From assembly GCA_028285265.1 (NCBI GenBank), contig JANQPX010000013.1, positions 1 through 64,000 on the forward strand: 64,000 bases of DNA, written 5' to 3'. Under the pieces are notes generated by a model. It saw only the letters and a program-made list of their open reading frames with translations. It did no database searches and had not been told where the DNA came from. Below, piece by piece: positions 9,645-18,045 of the stretch. This DNA is from Geminicoccaceae bacterium (GTDB lineage: Bacteria; Pseudomonadota; Alphaproteobacteria; Geminicoccales; Geminicoccaceae). Position 1 is the first letter of the stretch, and every line of letters begins with the position of its first letter. The translations under genes were made by a program, and so were the position numbers.

Positions 9645-10787
9645 ATGAGCAAACGACTTGCTTTCGAGAATGCCAGAATTGTCACTGCTGACGCTGTTGT
9701 CGAGGGCGGCCTGATCGCCGATGATGGCGTCATCCAGGAAATGACGCCAATAGGACGGCCCCTCGACGATGCCATTGACGTCGACGGCGACCTTTTGATG
9801 CCCGGCCTGGTCGAATTGCATACCGACAATCTGGAGCGACAGTTTCAACCTCGCCCAGGCGTGCGTTGGCCGCCGGATGCAGCCATGCTGGCACATGACC
9901 AGCAGGTGTGCTCGGCTGGGATCACCACGGTTTGTGACGCGGTTGCTGTCGGCTTTCATGAGGGCAAGCGGGAACGCACAGAATTCCTGCAACGATCAAT
10001 CGACGCGTTGGCCCACGCGACCGAGGCTGGCGCGCTCAAAGCAGACCATCACCTGCATCTTCGTTGTGAAATCACCTCACCGCATGTCGTGGAAATGTTC
10101 GAGCCCCTGAAAGACCATCCGTCGCTACGCGTCGTGTCGTTCATGGATCACACGCCTGGTCAGCGGCAATGGCATGACCTCGGAAAGTACCGCGCCTTTC
10201 ATAGCGCTGGCGGCAACCGAAGCGAGGCAGAACTCGATGCGCTGATCGAAAAGCGGCTTGCTGAGCAAAAGCGCTACGGAGAAGAACATCGCAAAGCGCT
10301 GCGCACACGACTGGAAGGGCTAAAGGTGACCTTGGCCAGCCACGACGACACCACGGTCGAGCATGTCAAAGAGGCCGCGCGCGACGGGATGACCATCTCA
10401 GAATTCCCGACCACAAAGGACGCCGCCATCGCTGCCCATGCTCACAACATGAAGACGATTATGGGCGCCCCCAATCTGATCATTGGCCATTCGCATTCTG
10501 GCAATGTGGCGGCAATCGATCTCGCGCGCTCCGGTCACTTGGACGCGCTGTCATCCGATTATGTTCCAGCAAGCCTCCTACACTCGGTTTTCAGGCTGAC
10601 CGAGCAGGCTGATCTCTCCCTGTCGGAAGCGACCGCCAAAGTCAGCTTAAATCCGGCTCTCATGGCCGGCTTTGAAGACCGTGGCGAGCTCGCTCCGGGG
10701 AAACGCGCTGATCTGTTGCGCGTCCGCCTCGTTGGCAACACGCCGTCCATCATGGCGGTCTGGCGCCAAGGCGAACGCGTCGCATGA
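9645..10787 (+). CDS. phnM: Alpha-D-ribose 1-methylphosphonate 5-triphosphate diphosphatase
   Basis: Amidohydrolase-superfamily enzyme of the carbon-phosphorus lyase pathway; it removes pyrophosphate from ribose 1-methylphosphonate 5-triphosphate. It is 380 residues from ATG 9645 (another ATG lies at 9633). Metal-site segments are visible: LVELHTDNLE, HLHLRCEI, VSFMDHTPGQ, LASHDDTT, IIGHSHSGN and LSSDYVPASL. C-terminal LAPGKRADLLRV is typical of amidohydrolases. It overlaps the next gene by four bases (ATGA). The C-P lyase core (phnG-L) is not in the window and would have to be elsewhere in the genome for the pathway to run. Confidence 0.93.
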   Translation: MSKRLAFENARIVTADAVVEGGLIADDGVIQEMTPIGRPLDDAIDVDGDLLMPGLVELHTDNLERQFQPRPGVRWPPDAAMLAHDQQVCSAGITTVCDAVAVGFHEGKRERTEFLQRSIDALAHATEAGALKADHHLHLRCEITSPHVVEMFEPLKDHPSLRVVSFMDHTPGQRQWHDLGKYRAFHSAGGNRSEAELDALIEKRLAEQKRYGEEHRKALRTRLEGLKVTLASHDDTTVEHVKEAARDGMTISEFPTTKDAAIAAHAHNMKTIMGAPNLIIGHSHSGNVAAIDLARSGHLDALSSDYVPASLLHSVFRLTEQADLSLSEATAKVSLNPALMAGFEDRGELAPGKRADLLRVRLVGNTPSIMAVWRQGERVA

Positions 10788-11479
10788 CCCATCGCTATGC
10801 GATCTATTTCGCGCCCCCAGCGGGATCAGCACTCGAAGCCTTCGGACGAACGTTTCTCGGTCGGGACCATGTTACCGGCGAGACCGTCTCCCAACTCGCT
10901 ATTGAAGGATTTGACACCGAGACGTTAGCCAACATCACCCAATCCGCTCGCCATTACGGCTTTCATGCAACGCTAAAAGCACCCTTTGTTCTGAAGGAAT
11001 CACGAAGGGCGGAGGATTTGAGAAACGCTGTCGAACAGTTCGCAGCAAAACGCAGTCCTTTCGAAGCGCCTCCTTTGACGGTCTCGGCGCTCTCTCGTTG
11101 GATCGCCTTCACGCTTTCAAAAGACAGTCCCGAGATGCGGACACTTGCCGCCGATTGCGTTCGCGATTTTGAAGACTTTCGAGCACCGCTTACCGAAACC
11201 GATATCACGCGCCGCCGGAAAAGCGGCTTGTCACCACGACAAGAGCAGCAAATGCTCGCTTATGGCTATCCTCACATTTTCGAGGACTTTCATTTCCACA
11301 TGACGTTAGCTGGGCCATTGCAATCACAGGAACAAAATCGTCTAGTCCAGGTCCTGCGGCCACGCACCACATCGATCGAAGCCATTCCGCTCAAGGTCGA
11401 TGCCATAGCGCTTTATGAGCAGCCAGATCGCGAGAGTCCTTTTGTGCAGACAGGCCGGTTTTCGTTTAGGCTGGCGTGA
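10784..11479 (+). CDS. DUF1045 family protein, 2H phosphoesterase-like, phosphonate-associated
   Basis: Protein of 231 residues in the family annotated elsewhere as a putative phosphonate metabolism protein. Two H-x-T motifs, the hallmark of the 2H phosphoesterase fold, are visible: HYGFHATLKAPF in the first third and HFHMTLAGPL near the C-terminus. Such enzymes usually open cyclic phosphates or 2'-phosphoesters. The gene is coupled to phnM by an ATGA overlap. I infer a role in handling a cyclic ribose-phosphate intermediate, comparable to PhnP in Escherichia coli, but this is not shown by the sequence. Its 3' end overlaps the convergent phnN by 14 bases. Confidence 0.88.
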   Translation: MTHRYAIYFAPPAGSALEAFGRTFLGRDHVTGETVSQLAIEGFDTETLANITQSARHYGFHATLKAPFVLKESRRAEDLRNAVEQFAAKRSPFEAPPLTVSALSRWIAFTLSKDSPEMRTLAADCVRDFEDFRAPLTETDITRRRKSGLSPRQEQQMLAYGYPHIFEDFHFHMTLAGPLQSQEQNRLVQVLRPRTTSIEAIPLKVDAIALYEQPDRESPFVQTGRFSFRLA

Positions 11480-12041
11480 CGGCCATACGGAGCTCATGCT
11501 CGAGCAAGGCAACGAAACGATCGACCGCGCGATCTAACCGGTCCGCATTCACCACTTCGCGGACGTCACCACCGCTGATGCGGTAAGCATCGATGCGGTC
11601 CAATCGCCTTTGGATGTCATCGTCGGTCTCCCGCCCCCGTGCCGTCAGCCTTGCCGCCAACACGTCCCGTGGTGCCGTCACCAGAAGAATGCGGACCGGC
11701 GGCCAGCGGCGCCTGGTTTCTTCGATGACTTGCCGCGATACGTTGACCACCACCGATCGTCCCGCAGCCAAAGCTTTTTCGGCAGCTGCGGGAATACCAT
11801 AGTGGTGCTCATGAGCTTCCCAACTCATCATCAAAGAGCCATCAGCCTTGAGCGTCTCGAACTCTTTTGGGGTCACGGAACGATGCTGCTCGCCACCTGC
11901 ATCTTGCGATCGCGTGATATAGCGCTTCGGAAAGTAATAGCTGACATCGTCAGCTAACAAGCGCTTCGCGCCGTCGATCAAACTGTCCTTCCCAACTCCA
12001 CTCGGCCCGACGACCAAGAAGAGGACACCTCGTCCGCGCAT
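11466..12041 (-). CDS. phnN: Ribose 1,5-bisphosphate phosphokinase
   Basis: Phosphorylates ribose 1,5-bisphosphate to PRPP, the last step that recycles the ribose of C-P lyase. The 191-residue protein has a guanylate-kinase-like fold: P-loop GPSGVGKDSL right after the start, YITRSQDAGGEQH in the substrate loop, and RLTARGRETDDDIQRRL in the lid. The start at 12041 is preferred over one 48 bases upstream, because AAGGGAA lies in front and the P-loop then sits at the expected distance. It faces phnM-DUF1045 and their 3' ends overlap by 14 bases, so the three genes are neighbours in function but cannot be one transcript. Confidence 0.92.
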   Translation of the reverse strand: MRGRGVLFLVVGPSGVGKDSLIDGAKRLLADDVSYYFPKRYITRSQDAGGEQHRSVTPKEFETLKADGSLMMSWEAHEHHYGIPAAAEKALAAGRSVVVNVSRQVIEETRRRWPPVRILLVTAPRDVLAARLTARGRETDDDIQRRLDRIDAYRISGGDVREVVNADRLDRAVDRFVALLEHELRMAVTPA

Positions 12042-12338
12042 CCGGTTCCCTTTCAACCCCGCGACCACCCTTGTTACGACCCAATACACCCTATGCTATG
12101 CGTATGTCATGACAGTTGCTGGTTTCGATGATGTGACAATGGCAATATCAATGAGCGACAGATCTCAAAAAGTCGAAAAAAGCGCCCCTATGGTCCGCCT
12201 TTGCCCAAATCGCATCAAATTCAGCGTAATCCCGCGTGAGCACCATCCAGGCGTACGCACGCAAAATTACACCTGCTATTGGCCTTGGGTAATCGTATCC
12301 GCTAAGACTGAGATGTCATTGTCGAAAGGGATGAAACC

Positions 12339-12695
12339 TTGAACGCCAATCGAGCCGACGATCGCCCAAACTTGGCCGATCTCGTTCGCGACCTCACCGG
12401 TGTTGGCACGACAGAGCCGCAAGCACTTCCAACTGCTCCCGCCGCACCCAGTGGCGCCGCATTGAAGCTTGCAGATCTGATTTCGGATCCCAACGGTGAG
12501 ATCGTGTTTTTCAACGATAGCGGCTTTCGGACACTGGAGATCGAAACGGACCTCGCCGTACGCGCAAGAGGTCAAGCCGAACGACATGTCACCGCAAGCG
12601 GCGATGATGTGACCGGCTTCAATTACGTCACGTTTGATAACGGTATGACTCTCTACTTCGAAGAGACTCTCGACCTCCTTCTGCCGACAAGCTGA
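12339..12695 (+). CDS. Hypothetical protein, 118 residues, TTG start
   Basis: No family recognised. The frame begins with TTG at 12339, preceded by AAAGGGA at good spacing. The N-terminal 45 residues are Ala/Pro/Thr-rich and probably disordered; the C-terminal 70 residues alternate polar and hydrophobic positions in a beta pattern (GEIVFFNDSGFRTLEI, GFNYVTFDNGMTLYFE). No signal peptide or membrane segment is visible. It stands alone between divergent phnN and a 470-base gap. An RTX-like secreted substrate was considered because of the Gly/Asp content, but no nonapeptide repeat is present. Confidence 0.5.
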   Translation: MNANRADDRPNLADLVRDLTGVGTTEPQALPTAPAAPSGAALKLADLISDPNGEIVFFNDSGFRTLEIETDLAVRARGQAERHVTASGDDVTGFNYVTFDNGMTLYFEETLDLLLPTS

Positions 12696-13163
12696 GACCG
12701 GCGCGCACGTCCAGAGGGTGATTTTGGCCGCCTGGACGACGCGAGCGCACGCCAAGCGCCCCCCTCATCGATTGCCGTCCATCAGGTTGATGAACGGCAA
12801 TCAGCCAACAGTCCAGTCGATCAAATCTGTCCAGCGATTGGGATCTAGGCATCCATCGGCGCAGGTCATACCTGAACGGTGCGCCATGATTGGCTCATCT
12901 CCAGCGTCGTAATCGCTTGAGAGGACCTTTGCCGCCCTCCTCGGTCTCGTCGCTAGGCCGCTCCCGGTTTAACGGTCAACCCTAGGGCAAAATGGGCTCC
13001 GTTGGGCTAGGTCTGACAACCGATCAGCATTGGATACGCCCCAGGGATTCGGGGATCGCTCCAGCCCTCTTGGTCGACGCCTTTACTCAAAATTAACCTT
13101 GTCACTCTACGGTCTGCTCGGCCTTACGAATTTGCTGATGACGCCTGCGCGTATGGAGTCTGC
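12696..13163. other. Gene-free stretch upstream of the hybrid kinase
   Basis: About 470 bases with no credible coding frame. It holds the strong hairpin annotated at 12770-12802 and a looser inverted repeat CGTCCAG/CTGGACG near 12710-12740. The promoter of the kinase must lie in its right half, where the sequence becomes AT-rich around 13085-13100, but I cannot fix its elements. Confidence 0.55.
12770..12802. repeat. Strong inverted repeat / hairpin
   Basis: GATTGCCGT pairs perfectly with ACGGCAATC, and inside them CATCA pairs with TGATG, leaving one C/A mismatch and a three-base loop (GGT). This gives 14 pairs in 33 bases. Neither side has a T-run, so it is not a standard intrinsic terminator; it could still end the transcript of the 118-residue gene or be a protein-binding dyad. 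No second copy was found in the window. Confidence 0.6.
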
Positions 13164-14822
13164 ATGACGAGCGATCGGTCTCACCGGAATACCGCATCCA
13201 ATGTTGCCATCTTGACAGAAGAGCTCGAGACCCTGCGCCAACTCTTGAGCGAAGCGGAACGTGCCAATGAGGCGAAGTCGATGTTCTTCGCCACCATGAG
13301 CCATGAAATCCGTGAACCGATGAACGGTGTCCTTGGCATGACCCGGCTGTTGATGGAGACACCGCTTAGCGATGAGCAAAAGGGGTATGTCGATGCGGTC
13401 CATTTCTCCGGCCAGGCCCTCCTAACGATCATCAACGACATTCTCGATCTATCGCGCATGGAAGCCGGCAAACTCAGGCTCGATCGGATCGACTTCGATC
13501 TTGTCAACGTTGTCGAACGGACCGTCGACCTCCTACGGCCGAAAGCGACAGCGAAGTGCCTCTCATTGAACCTTGCCATTGCTCCTGATCTGCCAAGGGC
13601 TCTTTCAGGTGACCCAGGGCGGCTCCGACAGCTTTTGATGAACCTCTTGGGCAATGCCGTAAAGTTCACCGAAACGGGACATATTCGTCTGGACCTATCC
13701 CTTCTCGGTGATGACGGCGCACGCATACGGCTCGGCATGGAGATCGAGGATACCGGCATCGGTATTCCGGAACACCTTCAAGCGAGTCTCTTCACGCCTT
13801 ATGCCCAAGCTGACCCTTCGGTACCAAGGCTCTATGGTGGAAGCGGCCTAGGTCTCACAATCTGCAAGCGCCTGGTTAAGCTGATGGATGGTTCGATTAC
13901 CGTCGACAGCGTCGCCGGCAAAGGCACAGTCTTTCGCCTGGATCTCCCGTTCGACCGAGCAGCCCCGGAGCATGCAGCCCTCCCACCCAGTGGCCAGGTC
14001 GCTGGTCTCCACATCCTCGTCGTCGATCCCAACGAAGTGACAAGGATGATGCTCGACCAACAGGCTTTGAGCTGGGGGGCCGTCACACATCTGGTGGACT
14101 GTGGCGAAACCGCCCTTTGCGCAATCGAGCGGGCTGCGTCGTCAGGATCACCGATTGACGTCATTTTGATCGACAGTACCCTTCCAGACATGCGTGGCGA
14201 AGATCTTGGCAGATTGATCCGAGACCGGCTCCAACACAACGACATCGCTCTCGTGATGATGGCTTCATCAGGGATTCGAGGTGATGCGGCCAGAGCCGCC
14301 GACATCGGGTTTGCGGCCTATTTGCCCAAACCCATCACGCCGACCGATCTGCTGAACTGCCTGTTGAAGCTTCGAGATGCGACACCGCGCCAGCCCGGCG
14401 AACTGATCACAGTGCACAGTCTATCCGAGACTCAAGCGAGTTCCCTCGACATCCTTTTGGCAGACGACAACCCCGTCAACAGTAAGATCGCTTGCACCAT
14501 GCTTGAAAAGGCCGGCCATAAGATTGACGTGGTTACCGATGGCGCCGCCGCTATCGAGGCTGTCGTGAACAAAGCGTATGATCTCATCTTGATGGACGTC
14601 CAAATGCCGGTCATGGATGGCCTTGAAGCGACCAGGCGAATTCGTGCCATCACGAAAGAAGGTGCCGTCCACCTTCCGATTGTTGCCGTCACCGCCAATG
14701 CCATGACCGGAGACGATCAACAGTGTCTTGACGCGGGCATGGATGATTATGTCACCAAGCCGATTGACCGCGCCCGCCTCTTAAGCAAGGTCAACCAATG
14801 GGGATATCGCCAAGCTGCCTAA
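13164..14822 (+). CDS. Soluble hybrid histidine kinase with two receiver domains
   Basis: Two-component kinase of 552 residues without membrane segment or recognisable sensor domain. Order: coiled coil (about 15-38), HisKA with phospho-acceptor H47 in SHEIREPMNG, HATPase (N160/N164, DTGIG 196-200, GGSGLGL 225-231), receiver 1 (about 282-403; D337, K389) and receiver 2 (about 428-547; D434/D435, D478, K532). Two oddities: the residue four after H47 is Glu instead of the usual Thr/Asn, which normally serves phosphatase activity, and receiver 1 has VVDPN where VVDDN is expected, so it lacks one metal-binding acid. Receiver 2 is intact. Signal and output partner are unknown; the coiled coil may receive the signal from another protein. 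Confidence 0.93.
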   Translation: MTSDRSHRNTASNVAILTEELETLRQLLSEAERANEAKSMFFATMSHEIREPMNGVLGMTRLLMETPLSDEQKGYVDAVHFSGQALLTIINDILDLSRMEAGKLRLDRIDFDLVNVVERTVDLLRPKATAKCLSLNLAIAPDLPRALSGDPGRLRQLLMNLLGNAVKFTETGHIRLDLSLLGDDGARIRLGMEIEDTGIGIPEHLQASLFTPYAQADPSVPRLYGGSGLGLTICKRLVKLMDGSITVDSVAGKGTVFRLDLPFDRAAPEHAALPPSGQVAGLHILVVDPNEVTRMMLDQQALSWGAVTHLVDCGETALCAIERAASSGSPIDVILIDSTLPDMRGEDLGRLIRDRLQHNDIALVMMASSGIRGDAARAADIGFAAYLPKPITPTDLLNCLLKLRDATPRQPGELITVHSLSETQASSLDILLADDNPVNSKIACTMLEKAGHKIDVVTDGAAAIEAVVNKAYDLILMDVQMPVMDGLEATRRIRAITKEGAVHLPIVAVTANAMTGDDQQCLDAGMDDYVTKPIDRARLLSKVNQWGYRQAA

Positions 14823-15057
14823 AGGCAATATCTGTGCCGACCGACGCCTCAATCTCCAGGCGGGTTCCGTGCCAAAACGCGATCTCTCCGCCGGTCATCG
14901 GCTTACGCGAGATGCGCCAAGGCCCGTCGTATCGATGGCCGCTGCAGGTTTGTCGGAAGTGTCGGTTCAACATAAATGTCCCGCATGTCTTCTCAACGGC
15001 CAGCTCATGACGCGCGCAACCATACCGCACGCTTTGTCGATCAGCGATATTGCGCAA
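14791..15057 (-). CDS. Possible small unknown protein, 88 residues
   Basis: Low-confidence call. The frame starts with TTG, reads against the end of the kinase gene (32-base 3' overlap), and contains a conserved-looking core (RQTCSGHRYDGPWRIS, GEIAFWHGTRLEIEA). Codon choice resembles the neighbours. An inner ATG could start it at the MLNRHF position (14967-14969, giving 58 residues). No family recognised; the alternative is that the 285 bases after the kinase are non-coding. Confidence 0.25.
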   Translation of the reverse strand: MRNIADRQSVRYGCARHELAVEKTCGTFMLNRHFRQTCSGHRYDGPWRISRKPMTGGEIAFWHGTRLEIEASVGTDIAFRQLGDIPIG

Positions 15058-15077
15058 AAGGCGAAAAATATATAACT

Positions 15078-15083
15078 TATAAT
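15078..15083 (+). promoter_or_regulatory. TATAAT -10-like element
   Basis: A perfect TATAAT inside an AT-rich run about 25 bases before the TTG start of the small membrane protein at 15108. No good -35 is found at 16-18 bases, so this is suggestive only. Confidence 0.3.
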
Positions 15084-15107
15084 CGCAAAGGATGAATAGG
15101 TGCTGCG

Positions 15108-15383
15108 TTGCTTCTTGGTCTCATTTTCTATGGTTGCATCGGGCTAGGACTCGCGATCGCATCACTCGCGATACCAAAGCTCCGTCGCACGATTGACCTC
15201 ATGGCCGAGCGCTACGGCATGGGCGGCGGATATGCCTATGCGATCTGGCTTGTCAGCACCATTGTCGCCTGGCCGATCGGTCTGTATGTCCTGACAACCG
15301 GCCGCCTACTACTGGTCCGCAGCCAACCCAAGGATTTGCCAAGCAGCACGCCGTCAACGGTGATCGGATCCGCGGAGCCATAG
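15108..15383 (+). CDS. Small membrane protein, 91 residues
   Basis: Two hydrophobic segments (about residues 2-23 and 41-65) separated by a short basic loop (PKLRRTIDLMAERYG) and followed by a polar tail. The only start in the open frame is TTG at 15108, with AGG upstream. No known family recognised; it may be a small regulator or subunit of a membrane complex. It converges on the zinc-ribbon protein, 72 bases away. Confidence 0.5.
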   Translation: MLLGLIFYGCIGLGLAIASLAIPKLRRTIDLMAERYGMGGGYAYAIWLVSTIVAWPIGLYVLTTGRLLLVRSQPKDLPSSTPSTVIGSAEP

Positions 15384-15455
15384 ACGGCAGACTGCACCTT
15401 TGCCGATCTTCCGTACGAGCGCCTTGGTCCTCCGGCGGCGTCGCGTATCAGGTAG

Positions 15456-16217
15456 TCAGCCGTTGCTGTTCGCGTCCCCGAACCTCTGTCGAAATTGGTC
15501 AATCTGGCGCTGATGGCCTCGATATTCAGGGCGATCGACATTGATTTCCGCGTCATAGGCATTCTGAAAACGTTCGATTGCCTGCTCCGCCTTGGCCTGA
15601 TCATTCCTATCAATGGCGAGGCGATGTTCCAAGATACTGGCGAGAAGATGATCGGGCACGACCGCCCTCAGGCGGTTGACCACATCCTCTGCCTTGTCCG
15701 GATCGTCTGCAGCCGCACTGATAAGTCCAATGTGATAGGTCGCTTCGAGATCGAGCGCTTCGATCCGATCGTAAGCCGCTAAGGCCATCGGCGCAAATTG
15801 CATTACCTCGTCTGTATTCCCCTGCTCGTCGGCCATCATGACGCGATTGAACAAGCGGTAGGCGGCCTCACGAGGTGTCATGGTCGACAGATCCGGCGGC
15901 TGGCCATCGCTCGAGGACGCCGTCCGTGTGGACGTTGGGACAGACGCCCCTTCGTCGATCTTGCCGCTCATATCGATAACCGAAGCGAACAGAAGACCGA
16001 GCGTTAACAGCGTGACAAGAGAGGCGCCAATCACGGTCATGGACTGCGCGTCAAGCCATGTCCCCTTCACAAGAGAACGGCCGCAACCCTGACAAAACCT
16101 CGCACTTGCTTTATTGACCTCGCCGCAAGACATACAGGTCTCGCTTCCGCTGGCTTCGGAGGCATGCCGTTTTCTTTTGGCCATTCGACGTTGGTTTCCC
16201 ATGGTCGTGGTGCTCAT
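15456..16217 (-). CDS. Zinc-ribbon, single-pass membrane protein with TPR-like C-terminus
   Basis: 253 residues. A basic N-terminus is followed by a zinc ribbon (CMSCG and CQGCG, about residues 28-46), a membrane segment (about 61-83), a Ser/Thr-rich linker, and a helical domain (about 110-245) with a tetratricopeptide-like pattern (EAAYRLFNRVMMADEQG, KAEDVVNRLRAVVPD, QAKAEQAIERFQNAYD). The zinc ribbon should lie in the cytoplasm and the TPR part in the periplasm. Proteins of this layout occur near type VI or envelope genes, but here the neighbours give no hint. Function unknown. Confidence 0.7.
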   Translation of the reverse strand: MSTTTMGNQRRMAKRKRHASEASGSETCMSCGEVNKASARFCQGCGRSLVKGTWLDAQSMTVIGASLVTLLTLGLLFASVIDMSGKIDEGASVPTSTRTASSSDGQPPDLSTMTPREAAYRLFNRVMMADEQGNTDEVMQFAPMALAAYDRIEALDLEATYHIGLISAAADDPDKAEDVVNRLRAVVPDHLLASILEHRLAIDRNDQAKAEQAIERFQNAYDAEINVDRPEYRGHQRQIDQFRQRFGDANSNG

Positions 16218-16320
16218 CGGTCTCTTCGTCCTAAAGGTCGCCTGCGCTTCGAGGAGAAACTCGCATGTCTTCTAGCGCCTCGACCCGCCATCCGTCCATG
16301 GCGAAGCGCAGCATTCGGTG

Positions 16321-18045
16321 TCAGCCATCCACCGCACATACGACGTTCAACAGGACTTGACGTCGTTCGCTCATGACCATCGAGATCGCACGATCGAGTG
16401 CATCAGGAAGCGCGTCTGGATCTTCTATTCTCTCGCCGTGGCCTCGACTAGCCTCAACCAGCTTCTCATAGTCGGGGGCCGGGCTGAGCGACGACAATGG
16501 CATGCGATTGGCTCGGGTGGCACGCCCGTCGGGATAAACGGCCGCGGTCGACTTTCTCACTGCATTCCATACCCCATTGTTGAACACGATCGTCAACAGT
16601 GGAATGTCAAGCGCTTCAGCAACCTGGTGACATGCCGTCGGATTGGCAAACATATAAGAGCCATCACCGACAGCGGCGATCACCAATCGATCCGGCGCGG
16701 CGAGTTTAGCCCCGAGGGCCGCCGGCACCCCCCAACCCAGGCCACCGGCGAGCGAATGGCTTAAGAGACTATCGGGATGGCGAAAGGTCATGGCGCTGAC
16801 ATCAACGCCAAGCTCGGTCACGACAATGGCGTCGTCAGGCTTGGCCCGATCCAAGCATTGGCTTATCCAAGCGGCCGACATGGGCGTGGTGCGTCCAGCA
16901 TCAACGCTCTCCTGACGCAGCTTGCGGGCTGATTCGAGCCGCTTCGTCAGCGTCGCTCGCCTCGCCTTCGGCACCGTGCCACTGCGCATTCGGTCAACCA
17001 TGGCGTTGAGTGCACTTGCGGGATCTGCCGCTATAGCGAGCGTGGCAGGATAGCTTCGCATAGGAAGGCCGCTGAAATATGGATCTTCGCCGAGCTGAAT
17101 GATCTTGCAGGTCTCGGTCGGACAATGGCGGTCCGGAATCCAGGGAACCATGGCTTCAATCGTTAAGATGACATCGGCATCGTCGATCCACCCGGCAACA
17201 TCGAATCCGGCATGCAACGGATGATCTGTCGGCATACCGAGGCGAGGGGCCCAATAATGGACGACCGGCAAAGCGAGCCGCTCCGCCAATGCCGTTAAAG
17301 GCGCGAAGGTGCCTTTGGATCCCCTTCCGACAATCACCATAGGCCGCTCGGCATTCTCGAGAAGAGCCATTGCCTGATCAATCACCTGGTCATTCGGCTG
17401 ACCTGACGCTGGAGCGGGCATGGTCGATTGCCCCTGCGGCGGCGATCCTTGGTAGGTCTCGGCGAGCGCTTCCCGGGGTAGACTCAAATAGACAGGTCCC
17501 TTCGGGCCTGTCATTGCCGTCGCGAGCGCTCGATCGACAATCGCTTCAATTTGTTCGCCATATCGAAGTTCGTAGTCCCATTTGACCACCTCACGCAGCA
17601 TGCCGGCCTGATCAAACATTTCCTGGCCCCAGTGGATCGGCAGGTCACGCGACCCCACACGTCCGCCCTCGGTAATGGGCGTTCGTCCTGACGTGAACAA
17701 CATCGGGACATTGGCTCGGGATGCGTTCATCAATCCCATCAATGCGTTGGCCGTCCCGACATTCACATGAAACATCACGGCCTGCGGTCGACCTGTGACC
17801 TCATAATAGCCATGCGCCATGCCCACAGCGACGTTTTCATGGGTGATCGCTACAGCATCGGGCATGTCGCGTCCGAGCTCATTGCCTTTGGCCAGGGCTT
17901 CAATGATCGGCGCAAAGTCAGTACCGGCATTGGCAAATAGCCAATCCACGCCTCGCGATTTCAGAATGCCGAGATAAGCCTCGGCAACATTCTCGAAACG
18001 GGCATTCGCATCAGTCCCCGCAACCCCGCGCCCATTGGCTGTCAT
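16321..18045 (-). CDS. Thiamine diphosphate-dependent enzyme, acetolactate synthase/benzoylformate decarboxylase fold
   Basis: 574 residues with the three-domain layout of the family: N-terminal PYR domain with catalytic Glu70 in ITHENVAVGMAHGY, central domain (VIVGRGSKGTFAPL), and C-terminal PP domain with the cofactor motif GDGSYMF...FNNGVWNA. It splits or joins 2-oxoacids in the family; which substrate cannot be read here. Its start overlaps the stop of the duplicated protein by four bases (ATGA), so the two are co-translated. It differs clearly from the second ThDP enzyme at 20926, so the two are not a recent duplication. Confidence 0.9.
   Translation of the reverse strand: MTANGRGVAGTDANARFENVAEAYLGILKSRGVDWLFANAGTDFAPIIEALAKGNELGRDMPDAVAITHENVAVGMAHGYYEVTGRPQAVMFHVNVGTANALMGLMNASRANVPMLFTSGRTPITEGGRVGSRDLPIHWGQEMFDQAGMLREVVKWDYELRYGEQIEAIVDRALATAMTGPKGPVYLSLPREALAETYQGSPPQGQSTMPAPASGQPNDQVIDQAMALLENAERPMVIVGRGSKGTFAPLTALAERLALPVVHYWAPRLGMPTDHPLHAGFDVAGWIDDADVILTIEAMVPWIPDRHCPTETCKIIQLGEDPYFSGLPMRSYPATLAIAADPASALNAMVDRMRSGTVPKARRATLTKRLESARKLRQESVDAGRTTPMSAAWISQCLDRAKPDDAIVVTELGVDVSAMTFRHPDSLLSHSLAGGLGWGVPAALGAKLAAPDRLVIAAVGDGSYMFANPTACHQVAEALDIPLLTIVFNNGVWNAVRKSTAAVYPDGRATRANRMPLSSLSPAPDYEKLVEASRGHGERIEDPDALPDALDRAISMVMSERRQVLLNVVCAVDG

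Noticed and set aside
12109..12342. 77-residue plus-strand frame between phnN and the 118-residue gene
   Set aside because: No domain, no hydrophobic pattern and no ribosome site; it overlaps the next gene's ribosome-binding region.
12339..12695. RTX-like substrate for the type I exporter
   Set aside because: No GGxGxDxxx nonapeptide repeats and too far from the exporter genes.
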